Shown here in pieces: positions 33,161-43,989 of a DNA stretch of 64,000 nt (within the stretch, counting starts at the first letter, position 1; each line of letters starts with the position of its first letter). Origin of the DNA: Prosopocoilus inquinatus (lineage: Eukaryota > Arthropoda > Insecta > Coleoptera > Lucanidae); the NCBI GenBank assembly GCA_036172665.1, contig CM069871.1, positions 3,906,001 through 3,970,000 on the forward strand. The letters run 5' to 3'. The position numbers were made by a program, and so were the translations under genes. Under the pieces are notes generated by a model, which was given only the letters and a program-made list of their open reading frames with translations, did not search any database and had not been told where the DNA came from.

Positions 33161-33748
33161 TTCGGTTGCCAAAGAGTATACTTACAGGCGTTTATAAATA
33201 AAAGTGAGCTAAGTATTTAACGGCGAGTGATCGAGTGAAGTTACAAATAATTCAATTGCGGACGATAAGATTAGAAAAAAAATGTAAATCACGTAGTGAT
33301 TAGTAATCTCTTGAAACCTCAATGCTTCAATAATGCGTAGAGTTTTGAGTACTTAATATTGCATCATCATTGCAAATTACAATCAACAGACTTGTATGTA
33401 TAATAAATTACGATCAAGGTTAACAAATTGATGATTAAAATTTTTCTGACTTCGCGTCGCTTAAAACTATAACGCCTTGAATTACTAATTTTTAATAACA
33501 ATTATTATTGCAAAGTAAAGAAAGAAAGACATATGAACTTATTTTGTAAATAAATTTATCCTTGAAAGAAGTACAATCGCGAGCAATCAATTCTGGTCGT
33601 CGCTGTGAATCAAAACGTCAGTTTTCATTCTAAAAATTATAAAAATTTCTTTGTACATATATCTCTCCTTATGTTTAATAAAATACTAGTCAAGTACAAA
33701 TATAAGTTTTTATAAGAAAAATCAATTAAAATAAACTTTAAATGTTAA
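33161..33748. other. Intergenic, with a one-ended transposon fragment at 33,573
   Basis: CAATCGCGAGCAATCAATTC followed by TGGTCGTCGCTG is a degenerate copy of the terminal repeat of the 34.15-35.0 kb element, without its partner end. The rest is AT-rich spacer. Confidence 0.5.
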
Positions 33749-33878
33749 GGGCCGTTTTCATAATCAGACTTTAAGGAAGCTTTAATTTAAAGTCACTTTA
33801 AGAATAGGGAAACACATGTATTTTTTTAGATTAAAGTAACTTTAATTTAAATTTAAAGTCCTATTATTAAATCGGCCC
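33749..33878. mobile_element. MITE family M3, with TAA duplication
   Basis: 130 bp, ends GGGCCGTTTTCATAATCAG and complement GGGCCGATTTAATAATAGG, flanked by TAA at 33,746-33,748 and 33,879-33,881. The three-base TWA-type duplication is typical of PIF/Harbinger-derived MITEs. The second copy, at 39,197-39,470, is split by another MITE. Confidence 0.85.
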
Positions 33879-34150
33879 TAACAGAAAAAAACAAAAAAAA
33901 CATTTTTTTTTGAGTTTCATTACACCTCCCTGCATGATAGGAACTTCCTGAGCACTGTTGCCAATTTAGTGATTTCATCACTAGATCTGGTGACTTTCTG
34001 TTGAACGTTCAGACAAATTTTAGTCAATTCCACATGCCTGAAATTTTAGCAAGTTAGCGTTAAATTTAGTGACATATCTATAGTGACTTTTTTTTCATTG
34101 ATGAAATAATGATAACTGATTTGGTTATTTTTATTCATTCTCTTTACGTA

Positions 34151-35000
34151 CAGTCGCGAGCAATAAATTTTGGTCGTCACTGATTGTCAAAGTTTGATAA
34201 CTACCTGATTTGTATTTTATCAAAAATAAGGAGATTATAGACTTAACTTCAAATACGGAGAATGATACCTTAAAAAATTAATTTATAACCGTTTGGTAAA
34301 AAAAATAGAATAACTGAATTTTTTCACTTTCTACTGAGTGATCGAGTAGAACTGTTTGAGTTGGCAACACAATTAAGAGCGTTTTCTCATTCAACTATTT
34401 GCAACACTGTAAGCGGATATATTTTGTTGACTAATTTGACAGATGTTTGACTTGGCGACAAAATTGTAGGTTACGTCTAGCGTTCACTTTGAATCTGAAA
34501 CATTTGTCAACAGAAGAAGCTTTCTTTCGCTCACAAAATCATTGAATCAAAACGTGTTTTGATTCAAAACCAGATATTGGGCGCGGATTGGGGATGCGTT
34601 GCTTACTCAGCAGTCGTTTTGTGATTGGCTATTACCTTCATGTGAGCCAATCACAATCGATTGCTGAGTAAGCAACTCAGCCGCTATACACGCCCATTCT
34701 TTTCTTTGAATCTCTCTATTTTTAAAAGTTGTTTGGATCGAATTATGGTTATTTACAAATGAACTGTCAATCAAAAATTCAAGTCAGGTGTTTTGCTGCA
34801 ACAACTGCGAAATTCAGGTCCAAACTATTCGAAACACGATTCAAACTTTTAAGCGAAAGAAAGAAGTTACCTATTAGCGAACGGGAAGTTACTTCAGTTG
34901 TACCATTTCAAAATAAATTCAGCATTGCCAACTGCATTGACCACCTAAAACTTCGACATTTTTGTTGACAGTGACGACCAAAATTTAACGCTCGCGACTG
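34151..35000. mobile_element. Non-autonomous DNA transposon, about 850 bp, 32-bp TIRs
   Basis: The left end CAGTCGCGAGCAATAAATTT then TGGTCGTCACTG is repeated in complement at the right end (CAGTGACGACCAAAATTTAA then CGCTCGCGACTG). A TA precedes the left end; the right side reads TC, so a TA duplication, if present, has mutated. This is consistent with a Tc1/mariner-like non-autonomous element. The interior has a further palindrome (GCTTACTCAGCA...TGCTGAGTAAGC, about 34,600-34,675) related to sequence at 49,360. The 79-codon frame at 34,729 is unsupported. Confidence 0.75.
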
Positions 35001-36680
35001 TCCCTGGTTGGAGAATTATTTGTGTTATTCACCAAGCATAAAAGAAACGCGTTCTTCTTTAACAAAAAAAACCAGCGGCCAATATTGCCACTACAATGAT
35101 TTTAACGCTAACTCTGGTGACTTTCTGTTAAAATTTTAAACTTCGGGCAATAAATGTCCAAAATTTATAATAATTCCCATAAATAAACGATTATTTCAGT
35201 TGATTCTGTCCTTGTCGTTTTGCCATAAAATAATGAGCCATGTCGGCCAATCATAAATCATCATAAATTCTTTACCAACAATGAACAAATAGGAATCTTT
35301 ACTTACTTTTTGCAAAAACGTCGTTTTGCAGAAGCAGTGAGGAAAATGAAACGAAAAAAATATTAATAACGTCGATTCCTGCTCCTTTTCGGAACAAGAA
35401 AAAAAAAGCAATTATTATATTATTTTATTTTTTGGCCAGGCCCGTTTGACACCATGTAAGATTTAATATAAAATCTTGCACAAAAAAAGGATCACCTGTC
35501 TCTTTCTCTCTCTCTCTCAGTGTACTAAAATTTTGCCTGAAAATGGTGTCAAACGAATCTTTCAAGGAAATGCGAAACTCACTGCTGCCAACCGACCGGG
35601 CATGTTTTCGGGAAAAAGTTGCGAAAAATTTCGACAGATATCTCTAAATTTCGGTAGATCATTAAAATGGTTAAAAATATATGTTAAGCAATATTTATTT
35701 AACAAAAAATTAACGATTTAATAAAAAAGGACGGTATATCTCCATCAAACAAAAATAAAAATAACTACATAACCTTCAATCAACTGTAATAAAAATGTTA
35801 AAAATGTGCTAAATGTATAGTCCGATCAAAAGAAATCTTACTAAGGCTGGCGGTGAAAATTTTTTTTTGTTTCTTTATCCTAATGCCCTGCTGGCAGCTA
35901 AGATGAGACCGAAATGTAAATATATATGTCCCTTGACTTCTGTGGATACCAATAACTCCCCCTCATTTAATATACAGTCGAAAGCAAAAAAAAAGATAAT
36001 TACTCTAGCTTTTGTTTCCGATTTTAATTCATTTTTAATCCAAAAATAAAATAAAAAAAATTTCTTGTATTCAAATCGTCAATCAAGGACTTTACAAATC
36101 TACAGGTTATGTGGACCTCTGTTTTACCATTGCATACTCTTCTAGATTTAAGAATTCATTGGTAAAAACCCTGCCCAGCGTTGCCAACTCAGGGATTTTA
36201 TCTCTGTATTTGCGGACATTTGAAAATTTTGAGAAATTTTTTTCTTAAAAATCAACTTCGCAGAAACTCTACACGTTTATTTGATTATCTGTTTTTCTAA
36301 TTAATTTTTATGTTTCCGCTTAATACGCAGACATAATTTATTTTTGTTTTTTATTGGGCAACTTCCTTTTACAATGTTCATTTAAAAAAATCGAAACGCC
36401 AATATTTTTACAAAGCTAATTATAATCGCTGTACTCTGCACACGCTTTAATACGCTCAAACATTTAATTAAGCAAAAAAATAATAATAAAAAGTTATTCA
36501 AAGTCAGATATGTTTACTAAAGAAATTTATTTCCCTTGGAATATCACATTTTTAAAAAGTCTTTACAAATATAAATCAATACCGTCGTCAAACGTATATA
36601 CTTCTGATTAAAAACAAAATAAAATTATTTAGGCTACAGCGAATGAAAATGAATAAAGCAGTGAAATTAATTACTTTGGC
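35001..36680. other. Intergenic AT-rich spacer with a small MITE at 35,443-35,555
   Basis: The small MITE has perfect 13-bp ends CGTTTGACACCAT / ATGGTGTCAAACG and an inner palindrome AAGATTTAATATAAAATCTT. GTTGCCAAC-type motifs occur near 35,585 and 36,180. No gene was found between the two transporter genes. Confidence 0.6.
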
Positions 36681-36683
36681 ATT

Positions 36684-38106
36684 TTACTCTTTTTTGTAAT
36701 GCACAGAGTGAACTGACAAAGTTGATATGAATGAAGCGACCACCACAGGAACAAGAGCAAAGGCTTTCATACCATAAAGACCATACAAATCACATGCGTA
36801 TCCAAATAGCAAAGGTGTTACTACAGAAGTCATCACATCAACCACCTCTAGTGCTTTGGATAAGTTCACCAGATTTTCATCCTTAGAATTGCTCATGTCT
36901 TTCCATGCGGTGCTTATTACAGACTTTGTAAAACAAAACGGAATGTAGCTCAGTAAATACACAACATGAGTAGCTGCGTAACAGAGGCAAGAAAGAAAAA
37001 TGGCTAACAGCGGCAAGAAGTGAAATAATTTCTTTATATAATCATCACCGTAAACTCGATCAATCACCGGAACGAGGAAGCTCATGATAAAAATCACAAA
37101 ACTCTGGTAGGAAGTTGTGTAACCGATATACATCTGGCCGAACTTATACTGAGTGCTTAAAAGTAAAGAGAATTTTATGGTTATAGTAGTTAAACTCATG
37201 CCTAGGAACAGCCTTATCAAAACAATATTAACAAACCGCCACTTAAGATATTGAAAGTTGGAAAGGAAGCTCTTGATTTCGTGTGAGACGAGGTCAATGA
37301 ATGAAGTTTCTTTGGTGTTAGCATCGTTATTCTTGAGGGCGTTAGCTGGCACGAAGAGTGTTAACACTGGAATATAGTATTAGGCGGTTAATGATTTGAA
37401 CCCCCCAGGCAATTTAACACAAATAAAGAAACTTACCAACGGAAAGCGCTGACAGCGCAGCCGCCTTTAAACAAAGGTTGTAAAAGCCGTTTTCGCCTTC
37501 GAAAATATTCCCACCGATTGCGGGCCCGATGATAAATCCTACTGCGGCCAAAGTGCATAATTTTATGTTATACGCATCATTTTGCGGGCCGCTTTGATTG
37601 TAGGCTTTACACAAGTCTAATGTTTGGTTTGTAGAATCTAAATTTAATGATTTAAAGTGTTCTGTAAATGCATACTTAAATGAAACCACCTACCAAATAT
37701 TAATCGTATAATCACGAGTTGAATAAGTGAGGTGGTCATGCCCATCGTAAGGTACCCGATGCTTCCTATCATCATTGTCGTGAGCAGAGTGATTTTTGAG
37801 CCGAAATTTTCACTGCACCTACCCTGCGAGTTGAGCAAAAAAAGTTTAATCATTTAATCAAAATTAAGGTGTGCGAAGCCATACTGCTAAGAGCCTCGAT
37901 AATTCGAGGCTTAACACGTGAAGCGAAGCAAATACCCCCAGTAAGGTGTGAGTACCCCCCATCGTTAGCATATACGGAGGGAAGAAAGGTATCATTAGTC
38001 CTAGACATAACGAGTCCTGAAACACACACATTAATAATTGTTGTATCAAATTATTAATTAACATGCTTACCAGGAAACATATTATACATAAAAGTACCGC
38101 AGACAT
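36684..38106 (-). CDS. MFSD9-like major facilitator transporter, diverged paralogue B
   Basis: Five coding exons on the minus strand: 38106-38071, 38016-37885, 37823-37694, 37637-37437 and 37366-36684, giving 393 residues. Introns are 54-71 bp. The exon pattern (36, 132, 130, 201, 683) copies paralogue A, so this is a tandem duplicate. Hydrophobic segments across the whole length fit 12 helices, and FIIGPAIGG marks helix 5. MFS motif A, normally G-x-x-x-D-x-x-G-R, reads GRCSENFGSK here (about residues 57-66): the Asp is Glu and the following Arg is Ser. The GPL(V/I) before it is lost (SRLLA). The intact frame and good junctions suggest a working gene with changed properties. The acceptor of exon 4 (ATTTAG) was chosen because the nearer one gives a 32-bp intron. 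Confidence 0.82.
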
Positions 38107-38109
38107 TTT

Positions 38110-38905
38110 AAAGCCAGTTCCTGAGGTTATTAAAACGTTTCTTGGCTTGTCAGGTTTTGCCGATTTATATTAATTTCTGCCCTGACATTTGTTTTCAAAT
38201 TTTGCTGACGTTTCTGGCAAGCTGTTATTTTCAAATTTTCAGTTTTCTTTTCTTTTGTGTCGAGAGAAAGGAAGGCGTATGTTTCTGGATTGTTTTTAAA
38301 AAGTATTAGTCACATTAAATAGTATTAATTCACTGAAGAGTAAAATAAATCACTCTTTTGAATAAAAGGAAGGCAAATTTAAATGCTGTGATTGACGGAA
38401 ATCATGAGATAATCGTTCATTGTTGACAACTGAGTTGCCAACCTTTGTGACGGCGTTGCCAATCAACTCGACCAAAAATTCCCTGTTCGACGCACGTCAT
38501 TTCCCTAGAATTCCCTAAATCAATCAGAAAAATTTTAATGGGAGGTTAAAATGAAAAACATGATACAGGGAAACAATAAAAAGTACTTTAACATAAATTT
38601 ATAGAATTTTTCTGCAATTAATTATTAAAACAAACAGAAGGAAAATATTAAAACAGCCTAACCTTCAGCGTTGCCAGACGATCAAAATTTAAGTCACCAA
38701 ATTGGCTGGCAAAAAGTCACCAAATTGGCTGGCAAAAAGTCACCAGTTGCCAACTGAAAGTCACCAATTTATTTTTTTGTACTAATTCATTAAAATTCTT
38801 GACGTTATTATATTGACGCTTCAAAATTGTTTTATTAAATTTAGGTACAAAATGATTAAAAAAAAACAAAAACTCAAATACTTTTCCTAATCCGCTTTAG
38901 GCGAA
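38110..38905. other. Spacer with short tandem repeat at 38,690-38,765
   Basis: AAATTGGCTGGCAAAAAGTC plus ACC is repeated in tandem. GTTGCCAA motifs lie at 38,432, 38,452 and 38,741, and AATTCCCTAGA-type blocks near 38,500 are shared with the insertion at 10.4-11.1 kb. No gene. Confidence 0.5.
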
Positions 38906-38909
38906 TGTA

Positions 38910-39159
38910 CGGTCGAAAGCAGAAATCGATAGTAGACGATTACAGTTTCCTGTAATTTTTCTTTCTCAGAATGGTATTATTTAAATGCGATTGATTTCAC
39001 AGATTTCACAAATGCTGTGAACTTGTCAAATCTGAAAGCTTGGAATTCTTTTAAGTGTCACCTGTGAAATCGTGTTTAAGAAATTACCGGAAACTATAGT
39101 TCAAAAAAATTACAGGAAACTGTTATTGCCTACTACGAGTACTTTTTTGCTTTCGATTG
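38910..39159. mobile_element. MITE family M4 (TTTCCTGTAAT), copy 1
   Basis: Ends CGGTCGAAAGC and complement CAATCGAAAGC, each bordered by TA (38,908-38,909 and 39,160-39,161). Subterminal TTACAGTTTCCTGTAAT is inverted at the other side. 250 bp, Tc1/mariner-type duplication. Other copies: 49,679-50,062, 50,309-50,518 and 56,019-56,240, and a decayed one near 55,810. Confidence 0.8.
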
Positions 39160-39196
39160 TAAAGTGTCGTCTGTCGTTTAAATTTTCTAATTCTAA

Positions 39197-39470
39197 CGGC
39201 CCTTTTCATAATCAGACTTTAAGGGGCGTATTCTGTAACTTATTAACGGGCTGTTAAAATTTAGAGGTCCTTTAAAATTTTAAATAGAGTTCTATGATTG
39301 GTTGTCACCGTAGCAACAAAATTTAACACCCTTTTAAATTTAACGGTTTTGTTACAGAATAGACCCCTAAGGCAGCTTTAATTTAAAATCACTTTAAGAA
39401 TAGGAACAAAAAATGTATTTTTTCAGATTAAAGTAACTTTAAATTGAAATTCCTATTATGAAATCGGCCC
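39197..39470. mobile_element. MITE M3, second copy, interrupted
   Basis: TAA duplications at 39,194-39,196 and 39,471-39,473. Left part CGGCCCTTTTCATAATCAG, right part ending TTATGAAATCGGCCC, matching the 33.7 kb copy. Interrupted at 39,223-39,367 by a different MITE. Confidence 0.85.
39223..39367. mobile_element. MITE nested in M3
   Basis: 145 bp, ends GGGGCGTATTCTGTAAC and complement GGGGTCTATTCTGTAAC, flanked by TAA (39,220-39,222 and 39,368-39,370). Removing it and one TAA restores the M3 sequence as in the 33.7 kb copy. The ends resemble M1. Confidence 0.88.
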
Positions 39471-40208
39471 TAACACAACTAAAAATATATGAATTTGTAC
39501 AAAAGAGTTTACAGTTTACGAAGAAAAAGTGCCTTCTTGCAAATATTTTAAAATTGGCGGGAAAAACACTGACAGATGGTCGACATTCGATATAAAGACA
39601 TGTCTCAACTTTTATCATTGAAACTAAAAATCATTTTAATGTTATAAATTTCTTCTTATTTATAGTTTAAGAAAAGGCACCAGATAATCCCAAGTTTTTA
39701 AAAATAATCACCAGGTAATTAACGAATAACAAGAATCCCCAGATCAGGCGATAAATTACCACTCCTGGCAACACTGCTAACCTTGCACTTTGCAGCACCT
39801 GAAAGGCAGACAGACAATGTTGCCAGTAGCATTAAAATAAAAGTTCTAAAAGGAGAATACCGACTATGGAGAAAAGTACTGTTGTTTAAATTAATATTGT
39901 TTTTATACTAGGTTCATTCCTTTTAATAAAATTTCATATTCTGACCCTTAAATATGCACGCCAATGCATGAGTTTAGACATAATTGTGGATATAATTTCA
40001 TCAGATTGCATGATTGGACATTCAGAATTTAAACAACAGCTCAAGATCTCATAAACACACCATAAATGGTAAATATACTTCAATAGGTTTCTCTTAAACC
40101 CACACAAGCAATTACAAGCGCAAAATTCAATTTTGCTGTCAAATAACAAGTAGTAAAAAAATTAGCAAACCTTGAAATGTACCTCAGGCACAGCATGAGC
40201 TCATAAGT

Positions 40209-40369
40209 TTAAAGCTGGATTCATTGCTAGACGATTCTTCATCGTTATGGGATAACCATTTGATTGGTTCGTTTAATTAAACAAATTATATACTTTTAAA
40301 TTGAGCCAATAGAATCGCGTAGAATTTTAACGCCAACGCAAAACGCCTAGCAGTGAATCTAGCTTCAAA
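40209..40369. mobile_element. Palindromic MITE (GAAGCTAGATTCACTGCTAG ends)
   Basis: Left AAAGCTGGATTCATTGCTAG, right complement GAAGCTAGATTCACTGCTAG, 161 bp. A single-ended relative lies near 52,573. The stretch 39,475-40,208 is otherwise AT-rich spacer. Confidence 0.7.
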
Positions 40370-40613
40370 CCCTATATTTCGGGAGAGCAAAAAGACGAAT
40401 TTTTCCTTATGATTTTTTTCTATTATTATGAATTCTCGGTTTTATTGGATCAAATAATGACATAAGAGATTATGCCACCACGTACGTCGAGCATTTGACA
40501 TACTTACGACCTTTTACGCTTTGACATTAAAAAGAAACAATGAAAATCTATGATTAAAAAAATAAAATAATTGTTGTCTGACAGATAACGGAAAGAAGAG
40601 ATGCCGAGGGCTA

Positions 40614-40742
40614 GGTCGCGTTCAGAAATTGTGTAGCGACAGCGCTTTGGGCGTTTAAAATGGAAGGCAAAATGCACAGAAGCATTTAAATGAGAGAGAA
40701 AGAATATTACCCAGAGCGCTCTCTTTTATTCTTGAACAGACT
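40614..40742. mobile_element. MITE family M5, copy 1
   Basis: GGTCGCGTTCAGAAA at the left and TTCTTGAACAGACTT at the right. An inverted second copy is at 45,687-45,818 (shared ATGAGAGAGAAAGAATATTA). Non-coding. Confidence 0.7.
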
Positions 40743-42045
40743 TCTGAGCTTTTGTAGTAGCCAAGGTATGTTTCAAGATTCGCCAGAAATTCATATTCAA
40801 CTGTATATTAAAATTTTTAAATTCATACTCCTGTAACGATATAATACCTACTTGTTTTACAAATTTGAAAGAAAGCTAAAGGATCGTCAAGAAGTACTGT
40901 TTTAGTCAATAGTACTGACACTGACAACGCTGCAGTCAGAAGTAAATAAAGTTGTGTGTGACTGGTTAAAAGGGTTTTAATTGCCAGATACCAATAACTG
41001 AACCGAAGAGGAATTACAGGCAGTGTTGCCAAGTCATCAAATTTCGAAGTCCTTGCCTTTTTTTTAGAGAAAAAATCGAATTTTGACGTTAATTTTGTAC
41101 AAGTTTTGTCTTGCGAACGTAACGCGATCGTCACTTGTTCATGGATTACCTTTTTTTAAATTTAAGCTTGAAATTCTTCAAACATTTCCGCCGTTTTTTG
41201 AATTTTTTCTTGCGATTTTCATTTGTTTCCATCTTCAAACATTTCCATCACTTTCTGATTCTTTTTTTTGTCGTTGCCGAAAGAAGACCGTCTCGCAGTA
41301 GCTTTGAATTAACGATTTGTTTTTCTTTTCTCTTCATTTTTGTTTATCTCTTGAGATTGTTTCTATTCCTTTCGTAAATGTTACGAACGTCATTTGCTTT
41401 TCTCTGTGGTTTTCCATCGTGAAGTTTGTTTTTTTTTCCCCTTTCATCGAAATTTTTGTACACTACACGTTTTCCTTCACTGATAATGGATAATAATTAC
41501 AGTCATCATTTGTTTCTTCCTGCTTTCATTTCGTAAATAAGTATTACGATAGTGATTTGTTTTTGTTTGTCGGTTTTTGTGAAGTTTAAATTATTATTAG
41601 TCTTGAATATTCGTTATTATAATTTTTTTTTAATTTTAAATCTATAATTCGTTTCGAGTTCTATTCTTCTGTATGTACGATCGTCAATTGTTTTTCTTAC
41701 GTTTGTCAGGAATTTTTGTTTCTTTGAACGACGAGAGCCAACGAGAGCAATCCCTAAATACCCAAATCTCCAAATCCCCAAAGCAGCTTTAAATATTATT
41801 ATTATTTATTACAACTTATTATTATTGTTATTATTTATTACAACTTATTTTTCTAAATTTGGCGGAATTTCCAGCTCTCTCTGGCGTATTAAATTGGTGG
41901 TAGTTGGCTACACTGTAGTAGCTCTATTCACAGTATACTGTGCTCTATTCATTTTTTTTTATTTTTACACAATTGGCAATGCTAAGTGCAGCGGTTATCA
42001 GAATGACAAGCGCAAAATGTTTAATTTTCTGACCAATTTAATTTT
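40743..42045. other. T-rich spacer upstream of transporter C
   Basis: 41,130-41,720 is pyrimidine-rich and loosely repetitive (CTTCAAACATTTCC twice near 41,180 and 41,235), with TTA microsatellite runs near 41,800-41,850. No gene or clear promoter element. Confidence 0.45.
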
Positions 42046-42048
42046 ACG

Positions 42049-43613
42049 ATGATTAAAAAATATCAATTGCATTTCATTTATGTCGTATCCTTTATGGTTG
42101 GTGATAAAATACTTAATTGTTGTTGTCCGTAACTTAACCTCACTTATTATTTTTAAGGACTTGTTTGCTGTCGGATTAATTTTTCCCTTGCTGTATCCAC
42201 ACGTGCGCAATTTAGGGGCTAACCACTTTACAGTCGGGCTTTTAGGATCGACATACTCAGCCCTTCAAGTATTATCAGGACCCCTAATAGTACGTAATTC
42301 TTTTTTTTGTTAAAAGAACTAGCTCGAGTTATCTCATAGCGCTTTTGATTGGCATGGACTACGTGCACTGAGCGTATCTTCATCTCGTTTTAACCCCATG
42401 GAATGAAATGAGTTGAAAATACACTAAAGTGTGTATAGTGCACCCCAATTAAAAGTGCTATGTCGCTTACAGGGTAGTTGGAGTGACATTAGAGGGAAGC
42501 AATTTGTTCTAATAAACACTTTATTAATTAGTAGCGTTTGCTATGTCTTATTAGGGTTGACCTCGTCAGTATTTTGCATATTCGTGATACGTTTCATCCT
42601 AGGTATGGCGAGAACGAATCCGCCGCCTTAATCCTTCTAACTTGTTAAGTTTTCAGGGGTTGTAAAACATACACAAACTCTTTGCAAAGCGATCATCGCA
42701 GATCTGCTTCCAAGAAAGGACCATGCGAAAGCATATGGACAATCCGCTGGTTATGGGATGCTAGGATTCGTGATAGGCCCCCTTATCGGAGGGCATATTT
42801 CTGAAATTCCCGACGGATTCTTTTACGTTTGTTGCTTGACGTCATTGTTATTTTTGATTAACATTGGTAAGCGAAATAAGAATCGTCTCCTGAAGTGTTA
42901 TTATTAATTTTCCAGTATTGGCCCTCAAACTACCTAACATTCAAAGAAAGAAAAATGGCAGAGAACGTTACGTGTCATTAATTTCGACTTGCCGCAGGGA
43001 AATATTAGCCGCCGTGCGGGGATTCACAGCAATAAACTGGCAGATTTACTGGGATTCGTTTGCCATAAGGTTTCTTTTCGGCCTGACCGTTTCGATATTC
43101 TTTTCTAGTCAATCGTTGTTCCTCCGTGAAAAATATGATCTGTCTCAGCGGTACATTGGCTACACGATTTCATTTTTAAGTGTGGTCGGAGTTGTGTCGG
43201 GTTTTATGCTGGGAATAATAACGGAGAAGTTTTATAAAGGTGATACGAGCTGTCTGAAACGCATCTTGCATTCCTTCGGTATTTTGTCGGTGTGTTTTGC
43301 AGGGTTCTACCTTGCACCCAACTTACATTTGTATTTCGTGTTTTTAATTCCGTTCTCGTTTGCGAGCACCATCTTGAGAATAGTCAGCATGGAGTTGATG
43401 CTGACTAAATCCAGAAGTGATGAGAAAGGAGTGCTATCGGGTGCATCGAACAGTATAATGTCGATTGCAAGATCTATAACTCCCTTGAGCAATGGTATAG
43501 TGGGTGATATTTTCGGTGAAAACGCTGTGATGATATCTGGTCTTGTGCCGGCGTTAGCTGGCATAGGATTATGTACAAAACTGAGAAAATTTGTACACAT
43601 AAAAAGCCATTAA
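42049..43613 (+). CDS. Mfsd9: MFSD9-like major facilitator transporter, paralogue C
   Basis: Five coding exons: 42049-42096, 42158-42289, 42473-42602, 42657-42866 and 42916-43613, giving 405 residues. The start was chosen so that FIYVVSFM joins DLFAVGLIFPLLYPHV, as in paralogues A and B. VLSGPLIGSWSDIRGKQ carries motif A, with Lys for the usual Arg. VVKHTQTLCKAIIADLLPRK and FVIGPLIGGHISEIPDGFF are the parts most like animal MFSD9. It is a membrane transporter with 12 predicted helices; the substrate is unknown. It lies on the opposite strand to A and B, so duplication was accompanied by inversion. The third and fourth introns are 54 and 49 bp. Confidence 0.87.
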
Positions 43614-43955
43614 TCTAGTACAATTTACTAAATTGTATAGTAATTGTTCAAATTATTATTGTTTTTTTTTGAAAATACAATTTGCAAATAATATGTGTTC
43701 GTTCTTCTCCCACTAGTAAATTAAATAAGTAATTATTGTGATAAAAATTAAGTTTTGGTGAATAGTGCAATTTCTAGTGTTTTTAAAAAGAAGAAAAGAA
43801 TTCACAGTATTTTTGTCATTTTTGTTTTATTTTTATTATTTTATTTTAATTTATTCTAGTGTTTTGTAAACCGTTTACCAATAGTTGGAAACACTGCCTG
43901 TTGAAGCGTAAGATATTTTATTTTGTTAGGTTGATGACAGTATACGCAGCTACCA
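43614..43955. other. 3' flank of transporter C, no gene
   Basis: AT-rich. No canonical AATAAA directly after the stop; AATACA at about 43,674 is a possible variant signal. Confidence 0.35.
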
Positions 43956-43989
43956 ACTAAGTATCTCTCTGGCAGTTACGTGACAACAC

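Noticed and set aside
34729..34968. 79-codon frame as a transposase fragment
   Set aside because: It lies inside a TIR element but has no catalytic motif or similarity to a transposase that I can recognise.
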